From Nodosilinea sp. WJT8-NPBG4 (GTDB taxonomy: Bacteria; Cyanobacteriota; Cyanobacteriia; Phormidesmidales; Phormidesmidaceae), in assembly GCA_019359285.1 (NCBI GenBank), contig JAHHHQ010000038.1, positions 153,122 through 217,121 on the forward strand: a stretch of 64,000 bases of DNA. Reading direction: 5' to 3'. The position numbers and the translations under genes were made by a program. Of this stretch, positions 8,016-19,721 are shown one piece after another (the stretch's first letter is position 1; every line of letters starts with the position of its first letter). The notes under the pieces were generated by a model that did not search any database, had not been told where the DNA came from, and saw only the letters and a list, made by a program, of their open reading frames with translations.

Positions 8016-11000
8016 TTGCAGCAAGTTTCAAGCTATACCCTCCAACGGGCTATTCATGAGGGAGCCCACACCCGGGTCTATGCTGGGGTGACCCAGTCGG
8101 GCGAGCAGCCGGTGGTGGTCAAGCTGCTCAAAGCGGAATATCCCTCCCTAGAAGAGATCACGCGTCTCAAGCACGAATTTAGCATTCTAGATGGCTTGGA
8201 CAGCCTAGAGATTATCAAGGCGCTGGCGTTAGAGCCCTACCAAAACGGGCTGGCGCTGGTGCTAGAAGACTTTGGCGGCATTGCTCTAAGCGACTACCTA
8301 GGGCAACGTCCGCTGAGCAGCGATGAGTTTCTTGCCATTGCCCTTCAGCTCACTGCTGCGCTGGCGACACTACACCAGAGCCAGATTGTCCACAAAGACA
8401 TCAACCCCCGCAACATCCTGATTCACCCGGCCAGTGGACAGGTGAAACTAATCGACTTCGACATTGCCTCGCGTCTATCTCGGGAAAACCCGACCGCGAG
8501 CCGTCCCACACTGCTCGAAGGAACCCTAGCCTATCTCTCGCCGGAACAAACCGGGCGCATGAATCGGACGATCGACTATCGCGCCGATTTCTACTCCCTG
8601 GGGGTGACCTTCTACGAAATGCTGACTGGGCAGCTGCCCTTTCCGACTAATGACCCGCTGGAGCTGGTGCACTGCCACATCGCCAAAACCCCCGTTGCCC
8701 CCGACCAGCTCCGTCCCGAACTGCCCATCGCCCTGGCTGACCTGGTGATGAAGCTGCTGGAGAAAACAGCGGAGGATCGCTACCAGAGTGCACTGGGGCT
8801 AAAGGTCGATCTGGACCGCTGTCAGCAACAGCTGTGGGAATCAGGAGCCATCGCTCCTTTCCCCATTGGTCAACTCGACTGTTTTAGCCAGTTTCTCATT
8901 CCCCAAACCCTCTACGGTCGGGAAAACGAAGTGGCCACTCTGCTGGCAGCGTTTGAGCAGGTCAGTGCCGGAGCGGTGGCACTGATGCTGGTGAGCGGAT
9001 ATTCGGGTATTGGCAAAACCTCTCTGGTGCAGGAAGTTCATAAGCCCATTGCTCGGCAGCGGGGGTACTTTATTGCCGGTAAGTTTGATCAGTTCAAGCG
9101 CAATAGCCCCTACGCGTCACTGACCCAGGCCTTTCAAGAGCTGATGCGGCAGTTGCTGACGGAAAGTGACGACCGGGTCGCCCAGTGGAAAGCCAAGCTG
9201 CTGGCGGCTCTAGGCACGAATGGTCAGATCGTGGTGGAAGTGATTCCGGAGGTTGAGCGGATCATCGGGCCTCAGCCGGCGGTTCCTCCACTGGGGGCCT
9301 CGGAAGCGCAGAATCGGTTTAATCGGGTTTTTCAGCAGTTCATTGGGGTGTTTAGCCAGCCGGAGCATCCCCTGGTAATTTTCCTGGATGACTTGCAGTG
9401 GGCCGATCTGCCTTCCCTCAAGCTGATAGAGCTGCTGGTGACAAATCCAGAGAGCCAGTATTTGCTGCTGCTGGGGGCCTACCGCGACAACGAGGTGAGT
9501 CTGGCCCATCCCTTGATGCACACCCTAGAGCAGATGCAAGCCGCTGGGGCAACGGTACGCAATCTTGTGCTGCAACCGCTGGAGCAGCCCGAGGTCAATC
9601 AGTTGGTGGCCGATACGCTCCATACCAGCGCAGCCCAAGCTCAATCTCTGGCCCAGCTGATCTTTAAGAAAACCCAGGGCAACCCTTTCTTTGTCACCCA
9701 GATTTTGAAATCGCTGCACCAGGACGGGCTGCTCTGGTTCGATTTTGACCAGGGCCAGTGGTGCTGGGATGAAGCGGTGTTGCAGAGCGTTGAAATAACG
9801 GAGAACGTGGTGGAACTGATGGTGAATCAGATCCAAAAACTCTCTGCCAAGACCCAGCAGGTGTTAAAGCTGGCGGCCTGCATTGGGGATAAATTTTCCC
9901 TGGATGTGCTGGCGATCGTGAACGAAGCGTCTCAAACGGAGACGGCCATCGATCTGTGGGAAGCTTTACAAGCCGAATTTGTGGTGCCCCTTACCCAGGC
10001 CTACAAAATTCCCCTGGTGCTGGATTTAGACGATACCCCTGACGAAGGTTCGGCTGAGCAAGCTGTAGAAAAAACCACCGCTCAGATTGTCTATCGGTTT
10101 TTGCACGACCGGGTGCAGCAAGCCGCTTACTCGTTAATTCCAGAGTCGCAACGGCGGTCAACCCATCTCAAAATTGGTCAACTGCTGCTGCAAAATATTC
10201 CAGCGGCAGAGCGCAATGACAACATTTTTGCGATCGCCAACCAGCTCAACTACGGCACTGGTTTACTGACCTCAGAGGCCGAAGCCTACCAAATAGCTGA
10301 GATCAACTGGGTGGCTGGCCAAAAGGCCAAAGCCGCTGCCGCCTATGACTCAGCTCTGCGCTACCTGTCGGTGGGCCTGGCGCTGTTGCCCGTAACCAGT
10401 TGGCAGCAGCACTACGACCTGACCCTGGCCCTGCACAATGCCGCCGTTGAGACGGCCTACCTAAACGGTGATTTTGGCCAGATGGAGGCCTGGGCCGCAA
10501 TTGTTTTGCGTCAGGGGCGATCGCCCTTAGACACCATGACCGTCTACGAGGTCAAAATCCAGGCCTCTATGGCCCAGGTCAAACAGCTCGAAGCGGTGCA
10601 CCTGGGGTTGCAGGCGCTGGAACGTTTGGGAGTAAGCCTGCCGGCGTCGCCCACCCTGGACGACATTCAGCAGGTGCTGGCCCAAACGGCGGGCCACCTG
10701 GAGGGCAAAAGCTCCGCCGATCTGTTGCATCTCCCCCTCGTCACCGACGCCGAGAAACTCGCCGCCATTCGCATGCTCACAAGCCTGGGCTCCCCCTGTT
10801 ACCAGGCCGCCCCGGCTCTATTTCCGCTGGTGATCTGCGAACAGATCAATCTCTCCCTGCGCTATGGCAATTCGCCCTTCGCTGCCTACAGCTATGTGTG
10901 TTACGGGGTAATTCTCAACGGCATTTTGCAGGACAGTGAAGCGGCCTATCGGTTTGGCCAACTGGCCCTGCAGGTGGTCGAAAAGTTTAACGCGGTAGCC

Positions 11001-14000
11001 CTAAAAACCAGCGTTAGCTTTGTGGCTGGGGCCTGCACGCTGCACGGCAAAATTCACGTGCGCGAAACCCTGCCCCTGCTGTGGGAGGGCTACCAGAGCG
11101 GGCTGGAAAACGGCCAGCTGGAATACGGCGGCTACGCGGCGATTCAGCGCTGTCACCACGCCTACCTGATGGGGCAGGAACTACCCAAACTCGCCGCTGA
11201 GATGGCGACGATCAGCACCACCCTGGCCCAGCTTAAGCAGGACAACGCCCTGGGCTGGAATGAAATTGTGCGGCAAGCGGTGCTGAATTTGATCGACTCG
11301 CCGGAGCAGCCGAGCCGTCTCCAGGGAGAGGCCTACCAGGAAGCAGAGGCCCTGCCCCTGCTCAAGGCCGGTAACGATCGCACCGGCCTGCACTACTTCT
11401 ACCTCAACAAACTAATCCTCAGCTACCTGTTTGGCCAGTATGACCAAGCTTTAGAGGATGCGGGGTTAGCTGAACAGTACCTGGATGGGGTGAAAGGATT
11501 TTTGGTCGTGCCGGTGTTCCAGTTCTACGATGTGCTGACTAGGCTGGCCTTGGGCACAGCGGGAGACCTGCCGGTCGACTCGGTGCTGAGCCAAGTCGAG
11601 CAGAACCAGGCGGCCCTGCGGCGATCGGCCGAGTATGCGCCGATGAATTTTCAGCACAAGCTGGAGCTGATAGAGGCGGAGCAGGCCCGCCTGCTGGGGC
11701 AGCCCTGGCTGTCGATGGAGCACTACGATCGCGCCATCGCCGGAGCCCGAGAGCAGGGCTATGTTCAGGAAGAGGCGATCGCCAACGAGCGGGCCGCCGA
11801 GTTTTACCAGGCTCAGGGCCGCGACAAAGTGGCCCAGGTCTACCGGGCCGAGGCCTACTACGGCTACCTGCGCTGGGGCGCGATCGCCAAGGCTCAGGCG
11901 CTCAAGGCCCAGTATCCCGCCCTGGGCACCCAGACATCTAGGCAAGCGCCCGGCCCGACAACCGCCTCGCTCACCAACAGCTCAGTATCCACGAGCGGGC
12001 TCAAAGGCTTTGATCTGGCCACCGTCATCAAGGCCTCCCAAGCCCTGTCTGGGGAAATCGTGCTGAGCGATCTGCTCACCAAGCTGATGCAGATCGTGCT
12101 GGAAAATGCCGGGGCGGAGCAAGGAGCTTTGCTGCTGGACACCAATGGGCAGCTGGCGATTGCAGTCTCGGGCAAAGTCTCGGGAACAGCGGGCGATGCT
12201 CGGGTCGCCTTGCAGCAGGGCGATTCCAGGTCTGGGATTGACCGAGACGATGGCACTCCGTTACCCCTACCCCTATCGGTGGTCAACTATGTCACCAGAA
12301 CTCAGACTCCCTTGGTCCTCAGCAATGCCACCGCCGAAGACCTATTTGCCACCGATCCTTACATCCTGGCTCAACAACCCAAATCCGTTCTGTGTGCCCC
12401 GCTCCTACACCAGGGAAAACTGACGGGGCTGCTGTACTTAGAGAACAACCTCACTCCCGGTGCCTTCACCCCGGATCGCCTAGAGGTCTTGCAGCTGCTG
12501 GCAGCCCAAGCCGCCATTTCGATTGAAAATGCCCGCCTCTACGCCGATCTGGAGGAGGCCAACCGCACCCTGGAAGCCAAGGTGGGCGATCGCACCCTAG
12601 AACTGTGGGACAAGAACGTCCTGTTGCAGCAGGAGATTCAGGAACGGCAGCGGGCCGAAGCGGCGGCCATGGTCGCCAACCGCGCCAAGAGTGAGTTTCT
12701 CGCCAACATGAGCCATGAGCTGCGCACGCCCCTAAACGGTATTTTGGGCTATAGCCAGGTGCTCAAAAAGCACCAGACCCTCACCAAGCCGCAGCGGCAG
12801 GGTGTCGATGTCATTCATCGGTGTGGTGAGTACCTGCTGACGCTGATCGACGACGTGCTCGATTTGTCGAAAATCGAAGCGCGCAGAATGGAGCTGCACC
12901 CGGAGAGCTTTCACCTACCCCGTTTTCTCGAAAACCTGGTAGAAATCTGCCGCGTTCGCGCCAACCAGAAGCAGATTTCGTTGACCTACGAGGTGATCTC
13001 GCCCTTGCCAGAGTACGTCTATGCCGATGAAAAGCGGCTTCAGCAGGTGCTGTTGAACTTATTGGGCAACGCCGTCAAGTTTACCGAGGCGGGGCAGGTC
13101 TCGCTTAAGGTCGGCCCCGTCCAAGCTTGGTCCCCAAGGAGCGATATAAGGGGCGATCGCAAGGCAGCGGTCCATGCCGCCGCGCCCTCTACTGCTAACC
13201 TAATTCGCTTTGAAATTGTCGATACGGGCATGGGCATTGCCCCTGAACAATTGGCGCAGATCTTTGACCCATTTCACCGCACGCCAGAGTCGGGGCGACA
13301 CACCGACGGCACGGGGTTGGGGCTAGCAATTAGTCGCCAGCTGGTGCAGCTGATGGACAGCGATATTCGCGTCAGCAGCAACCTGGGCCAGGGCAGCCGG
13401 TTCTGGTTCGATCTCGACCTGGCGGTATCTCAGCTGGGCGAGACGATCAGCCTACCCAGCGAGCAGGTGATCGTTGGCTATGGGGGCGATCGCCGCACCG
13501 TTCTAGTGGTAGACGACAAGGACTATAACCGGGCCGTAATCGTCGATTTTTTAGCTCCTCTCGGCTTTGAGCTGCTGGAGGCGGCCAATGGCCAGGAGGG
13601 GCTGGCCCTAGCGGTGCAGCACCAGCCCGATGTCGTACTGGTAGACCTGGTGATGCCGCTGATTGATGGGTTTGAAATGACCCGGCGGTTAAAACAAATC
13701 CCGGCTTTGCAAACCGTTATTGTGATCGCCATTTCCGCCAGCGTGATGGAATTTGACTATCGCCAGAGCCAGTTAGCCTGCTGCAACGATTTTCTGCCCA
13801 AGCCTATCCATGAACCGGCCCTGCTGGCAAAGCTCCAGCTCCACCTGGGGCTGGAATGGCTGTACGACCCCACTCCACCCGCCCCTCTGCCATCCGCCCC
13901 GCCTCAGCTCTCCACTTCTCCCCTCTCCCCCACCGCCATTCCCCCTGGGCCTGAACTCGGCACCCTGCTCAACCTCGCTCTGATGGGAGATCTCAAAGGC

Positions 14001-14138
14001 GTCGTAGCCCATACCGAGCGCATCGAACAGCAACAGCCGCAGTGGGCTCCTTTTACCACTCAGCTTAGGCAGTTAGCCCTAAGCTATAAGGGAAGGCAGG
14101 CCATCGACTTGATTAAACGCTATCAACCACCGGCATGA
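8016..14138 (+). CDS. Giant hybrid Ser/Thr kinase - AAA ATPase - GAF - histidine kinase - receiver
   Basis: 2040 residues. Order: Hanks-type Ser/Thr kinase domain (1-275; ATP lysine K36, catalytic HKDIN at 126-130, DFD at 147-149, YLSPEQTGR); AAA/STAND ATPase (about 290-560; Walker A GYSGIGKT at 328-335, Walker [11 protein letters not shown]); a long helical TPR-like middle (about 700-1290); GAF (about 1335-1510); HisKA with [15 protein letters not shown] (phospho-His near 1566) and HATPase (G boxes [10 protein letters not shown] and GTGLGLAIS); and a receiver ([21 protein letters not shown]) near 1828-1950. The dual-specificity architecture is known in filamentous cyanobacteria. The start is TTG at 8016, forced by a stop just upstream; no strong Shine-Dalgarno. 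Ends in ATGA overlap with the next gene. Residues ~1950-1975 are Pro-rich low complexity. Ligand unknown. Confidence 0.92.
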   Translation: MQQVSSYTLQRAIHEGAHTRVYAGVTQSGEQPVVVKLLKAEYPSLEEITRLKHEFSILDGLDSLEIIKALALEPYQNGLALVLEDFGGIALSDYLGQRPLSSDEFLAIALQLTAALATLHQSQIVHKDINPRNILIHPASGQVKLIDFDIASRLSRENPTASRPTLLEGTLAYLSPEQTGRMNRTIDYRADFYSLGVTFYEMLTGQLPFPTNDPLELVHCHIAKTPVAPDQLRPELPIALADLVMKLLEKTAEDRYQSALGLKVDLDRCQQQLWESGAIAPFPIGQLDCFSQFLIPQTLYGRENEVATLLAAFEQVSAGAVALMLVSGYSGIGKTSLVQEVHKPIARQRGYFIAGKFDQFKRNSPYASLTQAFQELMRQLLTESDDRVAQWKAKLLAALGTNGQIVVEVIPEVERIIGPQPAVPPLGASEAQNRFNRVFQQFIGVFSQPEHPLVIFLDDLQWADLPSLKLIELLVTNPESQYLLLLGAYRDNEVSLAHPLMHTLEQMQAAGATVRNLVLQPLEQPEVNQLVADTLHTSAAQAQSLAQLIFKKTQGNPFFVTQILKSLHQDGLLWFDFDQGQWCWDEAVLQSVEITENVVELMVNQIQKLSAKTQQVLKLAACIGDKFSLDVLAIVNEASQTETAIDLWEALQAEFVVPLTQAYKIPLVLDLDDTPDEGSAEQAVEKTTAQIVYRFLHDRVQQAAYSLIPESQRRSTHLKIGQLLLQNIPAAERNDNIFAIANQLNYGTGLLTSEAEAYQIAEINWVAGQKAKAAAAYDSALRYLSVGLALLPVTSWQQHYDLTLALHNAAVETAYLNGDFGQMEAWAAIVLRQGRSPLDTMTVYEVKIQASMAQVKQLEAVHLGLQALERLGVSLPASPTLDDIQQVLAQTAGHLEGKSSADLLHLPLVTDAEKLAAIRMLTSLGSPCYQAAPALFPLVICEQINLSLRYGNSPFAAYSYVCYGVILNGILQDSEAAYRFGQLALQVVEKFNAVALKTSVSFVAGACTLHGKIHVRETLPLLWEGYQSGLENGQLEYGGYAAIQRCHHAYLMGQELPKLAAEMATISTTLAQLKQDNALGWNEIVRQAVLNLIDSPEQPSRLQGEAYQEAEALPLLKAGNDRTGLHYFYLNKLILSYLFGQYDQALEDAGLAEQYLDGVKGFLVVPVFQFYDVLTRLALGTAGDLPVDSVLSQVEQNQAALRRSAEYAPMNFQHKLELIEAEQARLLGQPWLSMEHYDRAIAGAREQGYVQEEAIANERAAEFYQAQGRDKVAQVYRAEAYYGYLRWGAIAKAQALKAQYPALGTQTSRQAPGPTTASLTNSSVSTSGLKGFDLATVIKASQALSGEIVLSDLLTKLMQIVLENAGAEQGALLLDTNGQLAIAVSGKVSGTAGDARVALQQGDSRSGIDRDDGTPLPLPLSVVNYVTRTQTPLVLSNATAEDLFATDPYILAQQPKSVLCAPLLHQGKLTGLLYLENNLTPGAFTPDRLEVLQLLAAQAAISIENARLYADLEEANRTLEAKVGDRTLELWDKNVLLQQEIQERQRAEAAAMVANRAKSEFLANMSHELRTPLNGILGYSQVLKKHQTLTKPQRQGVDVIHRCGEYLLTLIDDVLDLSKIEARRMELHPESFHLPRFLENLVEICRVRANQKQISLTYEVISPLPEYVYADEKRLQQVLLNLLGNAVKFTEAGQVSLKVGPVQAWSPRSDIRGDRKAAVHAAAPSTANLIRFEIVDTGMGIAPEQLAQIFDPFHRTPESGRHTDGTGLGLAISRQLVQLMDSDIRVSSNLGQGSRFWFDLDLAVSQLGETISLPSEQVIVGYGGDRRTVLVVDDKDYNRAVIVDFLAPLGFELLEAANGQEGLALAVQHQPDVVLVDLVMPLIDGFEMTRRLKQIPALQTVIVIAISASVMEFDYRQSQLACCNDFLPKPIHEPALLAKLQLHLGLEWLYDPTPPAPLPSAPPQLSTSPLSPTAIPPGPELGTLLNLALMGDLKGVVAHTERIEQQQPQWAPFTTQLRQLALSYKGRQAIDLIKRYQPPA

Positions 14139-15829
14139 GCGAGGACACCGCAAAGACCGCCACCATTCTGGTCGTGGATGACACTCCGACCAACCTAGAC
14201 GTGCTGTTCGATTTTTTGAACAATGCCGGGTTCAAAGTCCTGTTTGCCGAGGATGGCGAAAGTGCCTTGGAAAAGTCCCAGTACGCCAACCCAGATTTGA
14301 TTTTGCTCGACATTCTGATGCCGGGTATGGATGGTTTTGAAACCTGTCGTCGCCTGAAGCAGCAGGAAACCACCGCCGCCATTCCGGTCATCTTTTTGAC
14401 TGCCCTCACGGAAACTACGGATAAGGTGAAAGGCTTAGCGCTGGGGGCAGTGGATTTCATCACCAAACCGTTGCAGTACGAAGAGGTGCTAGCCCGGGTG
14501 AAAACCCACTTGCGCCTCCAGACCCTGTCTCAACAGCTGCAAGCCCAAAACCATCAGCTAGAGCGCGAAGTGCAGGAGCGTACAGAGGCCGAAGCCGCTC
14601 TGCAGCGCCAAAACCAGCGATCGCAGCTGTTTGCCGATGTCATCCTCAAGATTCGCCAGTCTCTGCAGATCGACGACATTCTGCGAACGGCGGTCACCGA
14701 GGTCAAAACCATTCTCCAGGCCGACCGGGTGCTGATCTATCGCCTCTGGCCCGATGGCACCGGCAGCGGAGTGGCCGAGGCGGTGCAGTCCGGTTTTCCC
14801 CAGGTGATGGGGACGGTGTTTCCCCAGGAAGTGTTTCCCCAGGACTCCAAGGAACAGTACCGCCAGGGACGGATTCGCAGCTTAGTAGATGTGGCCCAGG
14901 ACCAGCAGGTTTCCCCCTGCCTGGTCGATTTTTTGCAGCAGTTTGAGGTGCAGGCCAAGCTGGTGGTGCCCATTCTCGCCCAGGGCGACCTGTGGGGCCT
15001 GCTGATTGCCCACCAATGCGCTGGCCCTCGGCCTTGGACGGTGTTTGAAACCGAGTTGCTCCAGCAGCTCGCCGACCAAATTGCGATCGCCCTGACCCAA
15101 GCCCAGCTCCTAGAACAGGAGACCCTCCAGCGGCAGGAGCTAGCCCGCTCCAATGCCGAGCTCCAGCAGTTTGCCTACATTGCCTCCCACGATCTGCAAG
15201 AGCCGCTGCGCATGGTCACCAGCTACCTGCAACTCCTGGAGCGCCGCTACAAAGGCCAACTTGACCCCGACGCCGACGACTTTATTCAGTTTGCCGTCGA
15301 TGGGGCCCTGCGCATGCGCACCCTGATCAACGATCTGCTGACCTATTCGCGCATTGGCACCCGTGGCCATGCCTTTGAACTCACCAGCTGTAATACCGCC
15401 GTTGAGCAGGCGATCGCCAATCTCCAGCTCGCGATCGAAGAGAGCGGGACCGTCGTCACCTACCCAGACTTACCCCAGCTCCAGGCTGACCCCACTCAGC
15501 TGATCCAGCTGTTCCAAAATCTGCTCAGCAATGCGATTAAGTTTCGGGGTGAGGCTCCAGTTCGGATTGCGATTGCTGTCAGCCAAACGGAAGATGACTG
15601 GCTGTTTTCCGTCCAGGATAATGGCATTGGCCTTGACCCCCAGTACGCTGACCAAATCTTTGTCATTTTTCAACGGCTCAATAATCGCACTCACTATCCA
15701 GGCACGGGCATTGGGCTGGCAGTGTGCAAAAAAATCGTGGAGCGGCACGGCGGTAGAATTTGGGTGGAGGCTGATCTGGATCAAGGCTCCACCTTCTACT
15801 TCACCATTCCCCAGGGAGGCATGACATGA
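14135..15829 (+). CDS. Receiver-GAF-histidine kinase
   Basis: 564 residues. N-terminal receiver ([14 protein letters not shown]; phospho-acceptor Asp59 in [11 protein letters not shown]; Lys in FITKPLQ), a coiled linker, a phytochrome-type GAF domain (about 165-325; [29 protein letters not shown]), and a histidine kinase with [15 protein letters not shown] (His352), N box [10 protein letters not shown] and G boxes DNGIGLDP and [18 protein letters not shown]. No Cys-containing chromophore motif is evident in the GAF (HQC ends it), so light sensing is not shown. It overlaps the upstream giant kinase by 4 bases and the downstream receiver gene by 4 bases: translational coupling in one operon. 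Confidence 0.92.
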   Translation: MSEDTAKTATILVVDDTPTNLDVLFDFLNNAGFKVLFAEDGESALEKSQYANPDLILLDILMPGMDGFETCRRLKQQETTAAIPVIFLTALTETTDKVKGLALGAVDFITKPLQYEEVLARVKTHLRLQTLSQQLQAQNHQLEREVQERTEAEAALQRQNQRSQLFADVILKIRQSLQIDDILRTAVTEVKTILQADRVLIYRLWPDGTGSGVAEAVQSGFPQVMGTVFPQEVFPQDSKEQYRQGRIRSLVDVAQDQQVSPCLVDFLQQFEVQAKLVVPILAQGDLWGLLIAHQCAGPRPWTVFETELLQQLADQIAIALTQAQLLEQETLQRQELARSNAELQQFAYIASHDLQEPLRMVTSYLQLLERRYKGQLDPDADDFIQFAVDGALRMRTLINDLLTYSRIGTRGHAFELTSCNTAVEQAIANLQLAIEESGTVVTYPDLPQLQADPTQLIQLFQNLLSNAIKFRGEAPVRIAIAVSQTEDDWLFSVQDNGIGLDPQYADQIFVIFQRLNNRTHYPGTGIGLAVCKKIVERHGGRIWVEADLDQGSTFYFTIPQGGMT

Positions 15830-16278
15830 TGGTGCCGTCGGGAAGCCTGGTACATCCCATCGAAATTTTGCTCGTAGAAGATAACCCTGGCGACATCCGG
15901 CTGACCCAGGAAGTGCTGAAGGAAGGCTCGATGCGCAATCACCTAAGCGTGGTGGATGACGGTGAGAAGGCGATCGCATTCTTGAACCACATGGCTCCCT
16001 ACCGCCACGCGCCCCATCCCAATTTGGTGCTTCTGGATCTAAACCTACCTCGCCGCAGCGGCTTAGACGTGCTGAGGATAATTAAAACCAGTGCTGTGCT
16101 CAGGCACATTCCGGTGATTGTCTTTACCAGCTCCCAGGCCGAGGACGATATCAATCGCGCCTACGATCTCCACGCCAACTGCTACATCACCAAACCCCTT
16201 GATCTCGAGCAGTTTAGTCGAAGCATCAAATCCATTGAAGACTTCTGGTTGTCTGCCGTTGAACTGCCGTCGGAGTGA
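15826..16278 (+). CDS. Rcp1-like single-domain response regulator
   Basis: 150 residues, receiver only. ILLVEDNPGDIRLTQEVLKEG, HLSVVDDGEKAIAFL, LVLLDLNLPRRSGLDVL (phospho-acceptor Asp71), VFTSS and NCYITKPLDLEQF match the Rcp1/RcpA class that receives phosphate from phytochrome-like kinases in cyanobacteria. It starts within the stop of the preceding REC-GAF kinase (ATGA), so that kinase is its likely partner. No output domain. Confidence 0.92.
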   Translation: MMVPSGSLVHPIEILLVEDNPGDIRLTQEVLKEGSMRNHLSVVDDGEKAIAFLNHMAPYRHAPHPNLVLLDLNLPRRSGLDVLRIIKTSAVLRHIPVIVFTSSQAEDDINRAYDLHANCYITKPLDLEQFSRSIKSIEDFWLSAVELPSE

Positions 16279-16281
16279 CCT

Positions 16282-18243
16282 ATGGTTCCCCAAGCCCCCA
16301 TCCACGTTTTGCTGATTGAGGATAACCCCGGCGATCGACGGCTGATGCAGGAGCTGCTGCGGGAGGTGACCTCGGTTGTCATCCAGCTCGACTACGCCGA
16401 CAGCCTGGGGCAGGGCATGCAGTACCTCAAGCAGACTGCCTTCGACGTCGTGCTGCTAGACCTTTTTCTGCCCGATAGTCAGGGGTTTGCCACCTTCACA
16501 CAGCTGCACCAGCAGGAGCGCAAAACACCGATCATCGTAACCACCGGTCTCAATGACGAAACCCTGGCGCTCAACGCTGTGCAGGCCGGAGCCCAAGATT
16601 ATCTAGTCAAAGGCCAGATCACTGGCGAGCTGTTAGTGCGCTCGATTCGCTATGCGATCGAACGCAAGCGGGCAGAGCAAAAAATCCGCGAGCAAGCGGC
16701 GCTGCTCGATATTGCTACCGACGCTATTCTCGTTCGCGACGGGCAACACCAGATTCTGTTTTGGAATCGGGGCGCGGAGCGGCTGTACGGGTGGACGGCG
16801 GCAGAGGCCTTGGGGCAAAAAGCCACCGAGCTGCTCTATGCTGACGATAATTCAGTGCAAATGCAGCAGATTCAGCAGCAGTTAATGCTCGACAATGAAT
16901 GGCACGGGGAACTCAATCAAATCACTAAAACCGGACAAGCTATCACCGTTGAAAGTCGGTGGACTTTGGTGCGCGACGACGATGGTCAACCCCAATTCAT
17001 TCTGGTGGTGAACACCGATATCACTAGCAAAAAACAGCTGGAGGCACAGTTTTTTCGCGCCCAGCGATTAGAGAGTATCGGCACCTTGGCCAGCGGTATT
17101 GCCCACGATCTCAACAACATTTTAACCCCCGTTTTAGCCACCTCTCAGCTCCTACAGATGGAGGCGTTCCATCAGGATGAACGCAGCTTAGAACTGCTCC
17201 AGCTTCTAGAGATAAATGCTCGACGCGGCGGCGATATTATCAAGCAAGTGTTGTCCTTTGCTCGGGGGGGTGAAGGCAAAAATGTGATTCTGCAAGCCGG
17301 ACACGTGATTCGTGAAATTCAACAGATTATTCGCGGCACTTTTCCTAAATCTATTGAGCTGCGGGTAAATACCTCTATGGACCTGTGGCCCGTTGTGGGC
17401 AATGCCACCCAGCTCCACCAAGTGCTGATGAATTTATGCGTTAATGCCCGCGATGCCATGCCTCAGGGGGGAACCCTGAAAATTTCGGCAGAGAACCTGA
17501 CTCTAGACGAAGCCTATAGCCGCACAAATCTCGATGCTAAAGCCGGCACCTATGTTGCAATTGCCGTTGCCGATAGTGGCTGCGGCATTGCGCCTGAGCT
17601 GCTCGATCGCATTTTTGAACCGTTCTTCACATCTAAGGAAATTGGCAAAGGCACCGGGTTGGGGCTGTCAACCGTACTAGGAATTGTGAAGAGCCATCAC
17701 GGCTTTATTACCGTCTCCAGCCTGCCCAATCAAGGAACTGAGTTCAAAATTTTCCTGCCGGCGGTCATGGTTGCCGAGCCCCCAGCGCGGAGTCCTGCCG
17801 AAGTCTGGATCGGCAATCAAGAGCTGATTTTGATCGTCGACGATGAAGCCCCCATTCGGGAGGTGACTAAAGCCACCCTAGAGGCCTACAACTATCGCGT
17901 GATAACGGCCTGTGATGGTCTTGATGCGATCGCCCTCTACGTTCAACATCAACAGGATATTCGCCTGGTAATCATGGATTTAATGATGCCCGCTTTGGAT
18001 GGGGCCACCACCTTGCGAATTCTGCACAAACTCAATCCCCAGGTGCATATCATTACGGTCAGCGGGCTGCCGTATCAAAATGATGAGCCGACCTCCATTG
18101 CTGTCGAAACTCAAAGCTTTTTACCCAAGCCCTACACCGTTGACGAATTACTTCAAGTCGTAGGTGAGGCGCTGAAGCCTAAGGACTATCGGCAATCGGG
18201 TTTGCCCCGCCAGGTCAGCATCGGTCGCTGTGAAAGCGAGTGA
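16282..18243 (+). CDS. Receiver-PAS-histidine kinase-receiver hybrid
   Basis: 653 residues. Receiver (IHVLLIEDNPGDRRLMQEL, Asp60 in VVLLDLFLPDSQG), PAS domain (about 130-250; ATDAILVRDGQHQILFWNRGAERLYGW), HisKA with SGIAHDLNNILTPVL (His275), HATPase (NLCVNARDAMPQGG, DSGCGIAPE, GTGLGLSTV), and a C-terminal receiver with Asp566 (IMDLMMPALDG). The H-N-N kinase type with a tail receiver is common in phosphorelays. It begins 3 bases after the Rcp1-like gene and closes a four-gene signalling operon that together offers four receiver domains plus one stand-alone receiver; the output is not encoded here. Confidence 0.92.
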   Translation: MVPQAPIHVLLIEDNPGDRRLMQELLREVTSVVIQLDYADSLGQGMQYLKQTAFDVVLLDLFLPDSQGFATFTQLHQQERKTPIIVTTGLNDETLALNAVQAGAQDYLVKGQITGELLVRSIRYAIERKRAEQKIREQAALLDIATDAILVRDGQHQILFWNRGAERLYGWTAAEALGQKATELLYADDNSVQMQQIQQQLMLDNEWHGELNQITKTGQAITVESRWTLVRDDDGQPQFILVVNTDITSKKQLEAQFFRAQRLESIGTLASGIAHDLNNILTPVLATSQLLQMEAFHQDERSLELLQLLEINARRGGDIIKQVLSFARGGEGKNVILQAGHVIREIQQIIRGTFPKSIELRVNTSMDLWPVVGNATQLHQVLMNLCVNARDAMPQGGTLKISAENLTLDEAYSRTNLDAKAGTYVAIAVADSGCGIAPELLDRIFEPFFTSKEIGKGTGLGLSTVLGIVKSHHGFITVSSLPNQGTEFKIFLPAVMVAEPPARSPAEVWIGNQELILIVDDEAPIREVTKATLEAYNYRVITACDGLDAIALYVQHQQDIRLVIMDLMMPALDGATTLRILHKLNPQVHIITVSGLPYQNDEPTSIAVETQSFLPKPYTVDELLQVVGEALKPKDYRQSGLPRQVSIGRCESE

Positions 18244-18327
18244 GCCAGGAAGGTGGGGAGTCGAGGAAGGGCACGACCAAAAACTGCCGCCTTTCCGGAT
18301 CCTTTTTTCCCTCAATCCCCTATTCCC

Positions 18328-19011
18328 TTACCCCGGCACCGTCAACGCGCGTCCGTTGTCCGAGGGCTGAAGGCTGAGGATGTAGGGTACCGCTGCCTTG
18401 ACCCAGGTGGTAATGGGGGTATAAGTGGCAGCATCGTCGCCGTAGCAGGTTTCGAGCATGGCGGTGTGAATGATGCCGGGGTTAAGGGCGATCGCCGCCA
18501 TACCCGCGGGTAGCTCCTGCGAGAAGGCCTGAGTAAGCCCTTCCACACCCCACTTGGTGGCACAGTAGGGGGCGAATTCTGGCGAGGTCGAGCGCCCCCA
18601 GCCGGAGCTGAAGTTGACGAAAATGCCCGATCGCTGCTCGACCATGGGCGGTGCAAAGTGGCGAATTACGTTGACGGTGCCGTTGAGGTTGACCGCAATC
18701 ACCGCGTCAAATTCGGCGGCGGGCACGCTCCACAGCGGGGCTGGATGGTTGACTAGACCCGCATTGTTGATCACCAGGTCGGGCAGGCCATTGACGGCGA
18801 TCGCACCCCTAGCCCAGGCTGCCACCGCTGCGTCATCGCGAATATCGACAGCCGTGAATTGATGGGGGGCAGGGTACTGCATCGTCAGGTCGGCGATCGC
18901 CTCGGCTCGGCGAGCACAGCCTGATACCCGATGGCCCGCCGCGACAAAGCCATCGACCATAGCTCGACCCAGCCCCTGGCTTACTCCGGTGATGACGATG
19001 TGTTTGCCCAT
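18328..19011 (-). CDS. Short-chain dehydrogenase/reductase
   Basis: 227 residues, classical SDR length. Cofactor motif near the start (IVITGVSQGLGRAM, T-G-x3-G-x-G), NNAG motif (LVINNAGLVNHP), catalytic Ser in FVNFSSGWGRS and the Y-x3-K pair in YCATKWGVEGL. NAD(P)H-dependent oxidoreductase; substrate not deducible. The gene is convergent with the kinase operon; the ~84-base gap (18244-18327) is a purine-rich then pyrimidine-rich tract like that after pyrB, possibly a terminator. Confidence 0.9.
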   Translation of the reverse strand: MGKHIVITGVSQGLGRAMVDGFVAAGHRVSGCARRAEAIADLTMQYPAPHQFTAVDIRDDAAVAAWARGAIAVNGLPDLVINNAGLVNHPAPLWSVPAAEFDAVIAVNLNGTVNVIRHFAPPMVEQRSGIFVNFSSGWGRSTSPEFAPYCATKWGVEGLTQAFSQELPAGMAAIALNPGIIHTAMLETCYGDDAATYTPITTWVKAAVPYILSLQPSDNGRALTVPG

Positions 19012-19166
19012 GGTGTATGTGCGCTAAAGGATGGTGCGATCGGGGTTCCGCCCCAGACTATGGCTGAGCATGCCCTAATCTGGCCATAGGCGCAAGGGGT
19101 GGGCTATGTCAGGATGAAATGATGGGGCACAGACAAGCCCTGAAATGTGGCGCAGGAAAAATTGCA

Positions 19167-19721
19167 ATGGGCAACTGGAGATCGAGACTACGGCAAATAC
19201 CGGTGGTGGTGGTGCTCTGCCTGGTGCTGCTAGGGCTGTGGGGCGTGAGTCGGCCCGCCCCTAGCGCCGTGGTGTGCGATCGCGCTGCTCCCGGTCAAGT
19301 CTACTGCCGGGCCACCCTACCGCCCCCCTGGGCCTGGCTGCCAAGCCAGATCTTTTTGCTCGACGATGTGGCTATGACCTCAGAGCTGTGCGACAACAAT
19401 CCCCACGGCGGCGTGCGCTTTTGCCACCGGCTAACGCTGCTGGGAGCCGATTATCAAATCACTCTGCCAGAGGTGCGCACACCGCTGTCGGCGGCGGCCC
19501 TAAGGGAGCAACTGCGCCAGTTTGTCGCCGGTGAGGGCAGCTCCCGCCTGAGCTGGTCTAGCCCTGGTAGCGGCGTGCCCTGGCGCACCCTGGTGATTGT
19601 GTCACTGCTTGGAGCTGCTAGCTGGGCTTTGTGGGATGTGCGCTGGCCACCTATGGCTCCCTCTCCCTTAGCCCTCGATGGCGCGGTGCCCGCCCGTCGC
19701 GCAATTGACACAAAGGATTAA
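19167..19721 (+). CDS. Predicted membrane protein, unknown function
   Basis: About 184 residues from the ATG at 19167 (AGGA upstream); the frame is open from 19119. Two hydrophobic segments are visible, near residues 8-27 (IPVVVVLCLVLLGLWGVS) and near 140-160 (TLVIVSLLGAASWALWDV), with an extracytoplasmic loop of ~110 residues that contains four Cys (VVCDRAAPGQVYC, SELCDN, RFCHR), possibly two disulfides. I do not recognise the family. It is a lone gene. Confidence 0.6.
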   Translation: MGNWRSRLRQIPVVVVLCLVLLGLWGVSRPAPSAVVCDRAAPGQVYCRATLPPPWAWLPSQIFLLDDVAMTSELCDNNPHGGVRFCHRLTLLGADYQITLPEVRTPLSAAALREQLRQFVAGEGSSRLSWSSPGSGVPWRTLVIVSLLGAASWALWDVRWPPMAPSPLALDGAVPARRAIDTKD

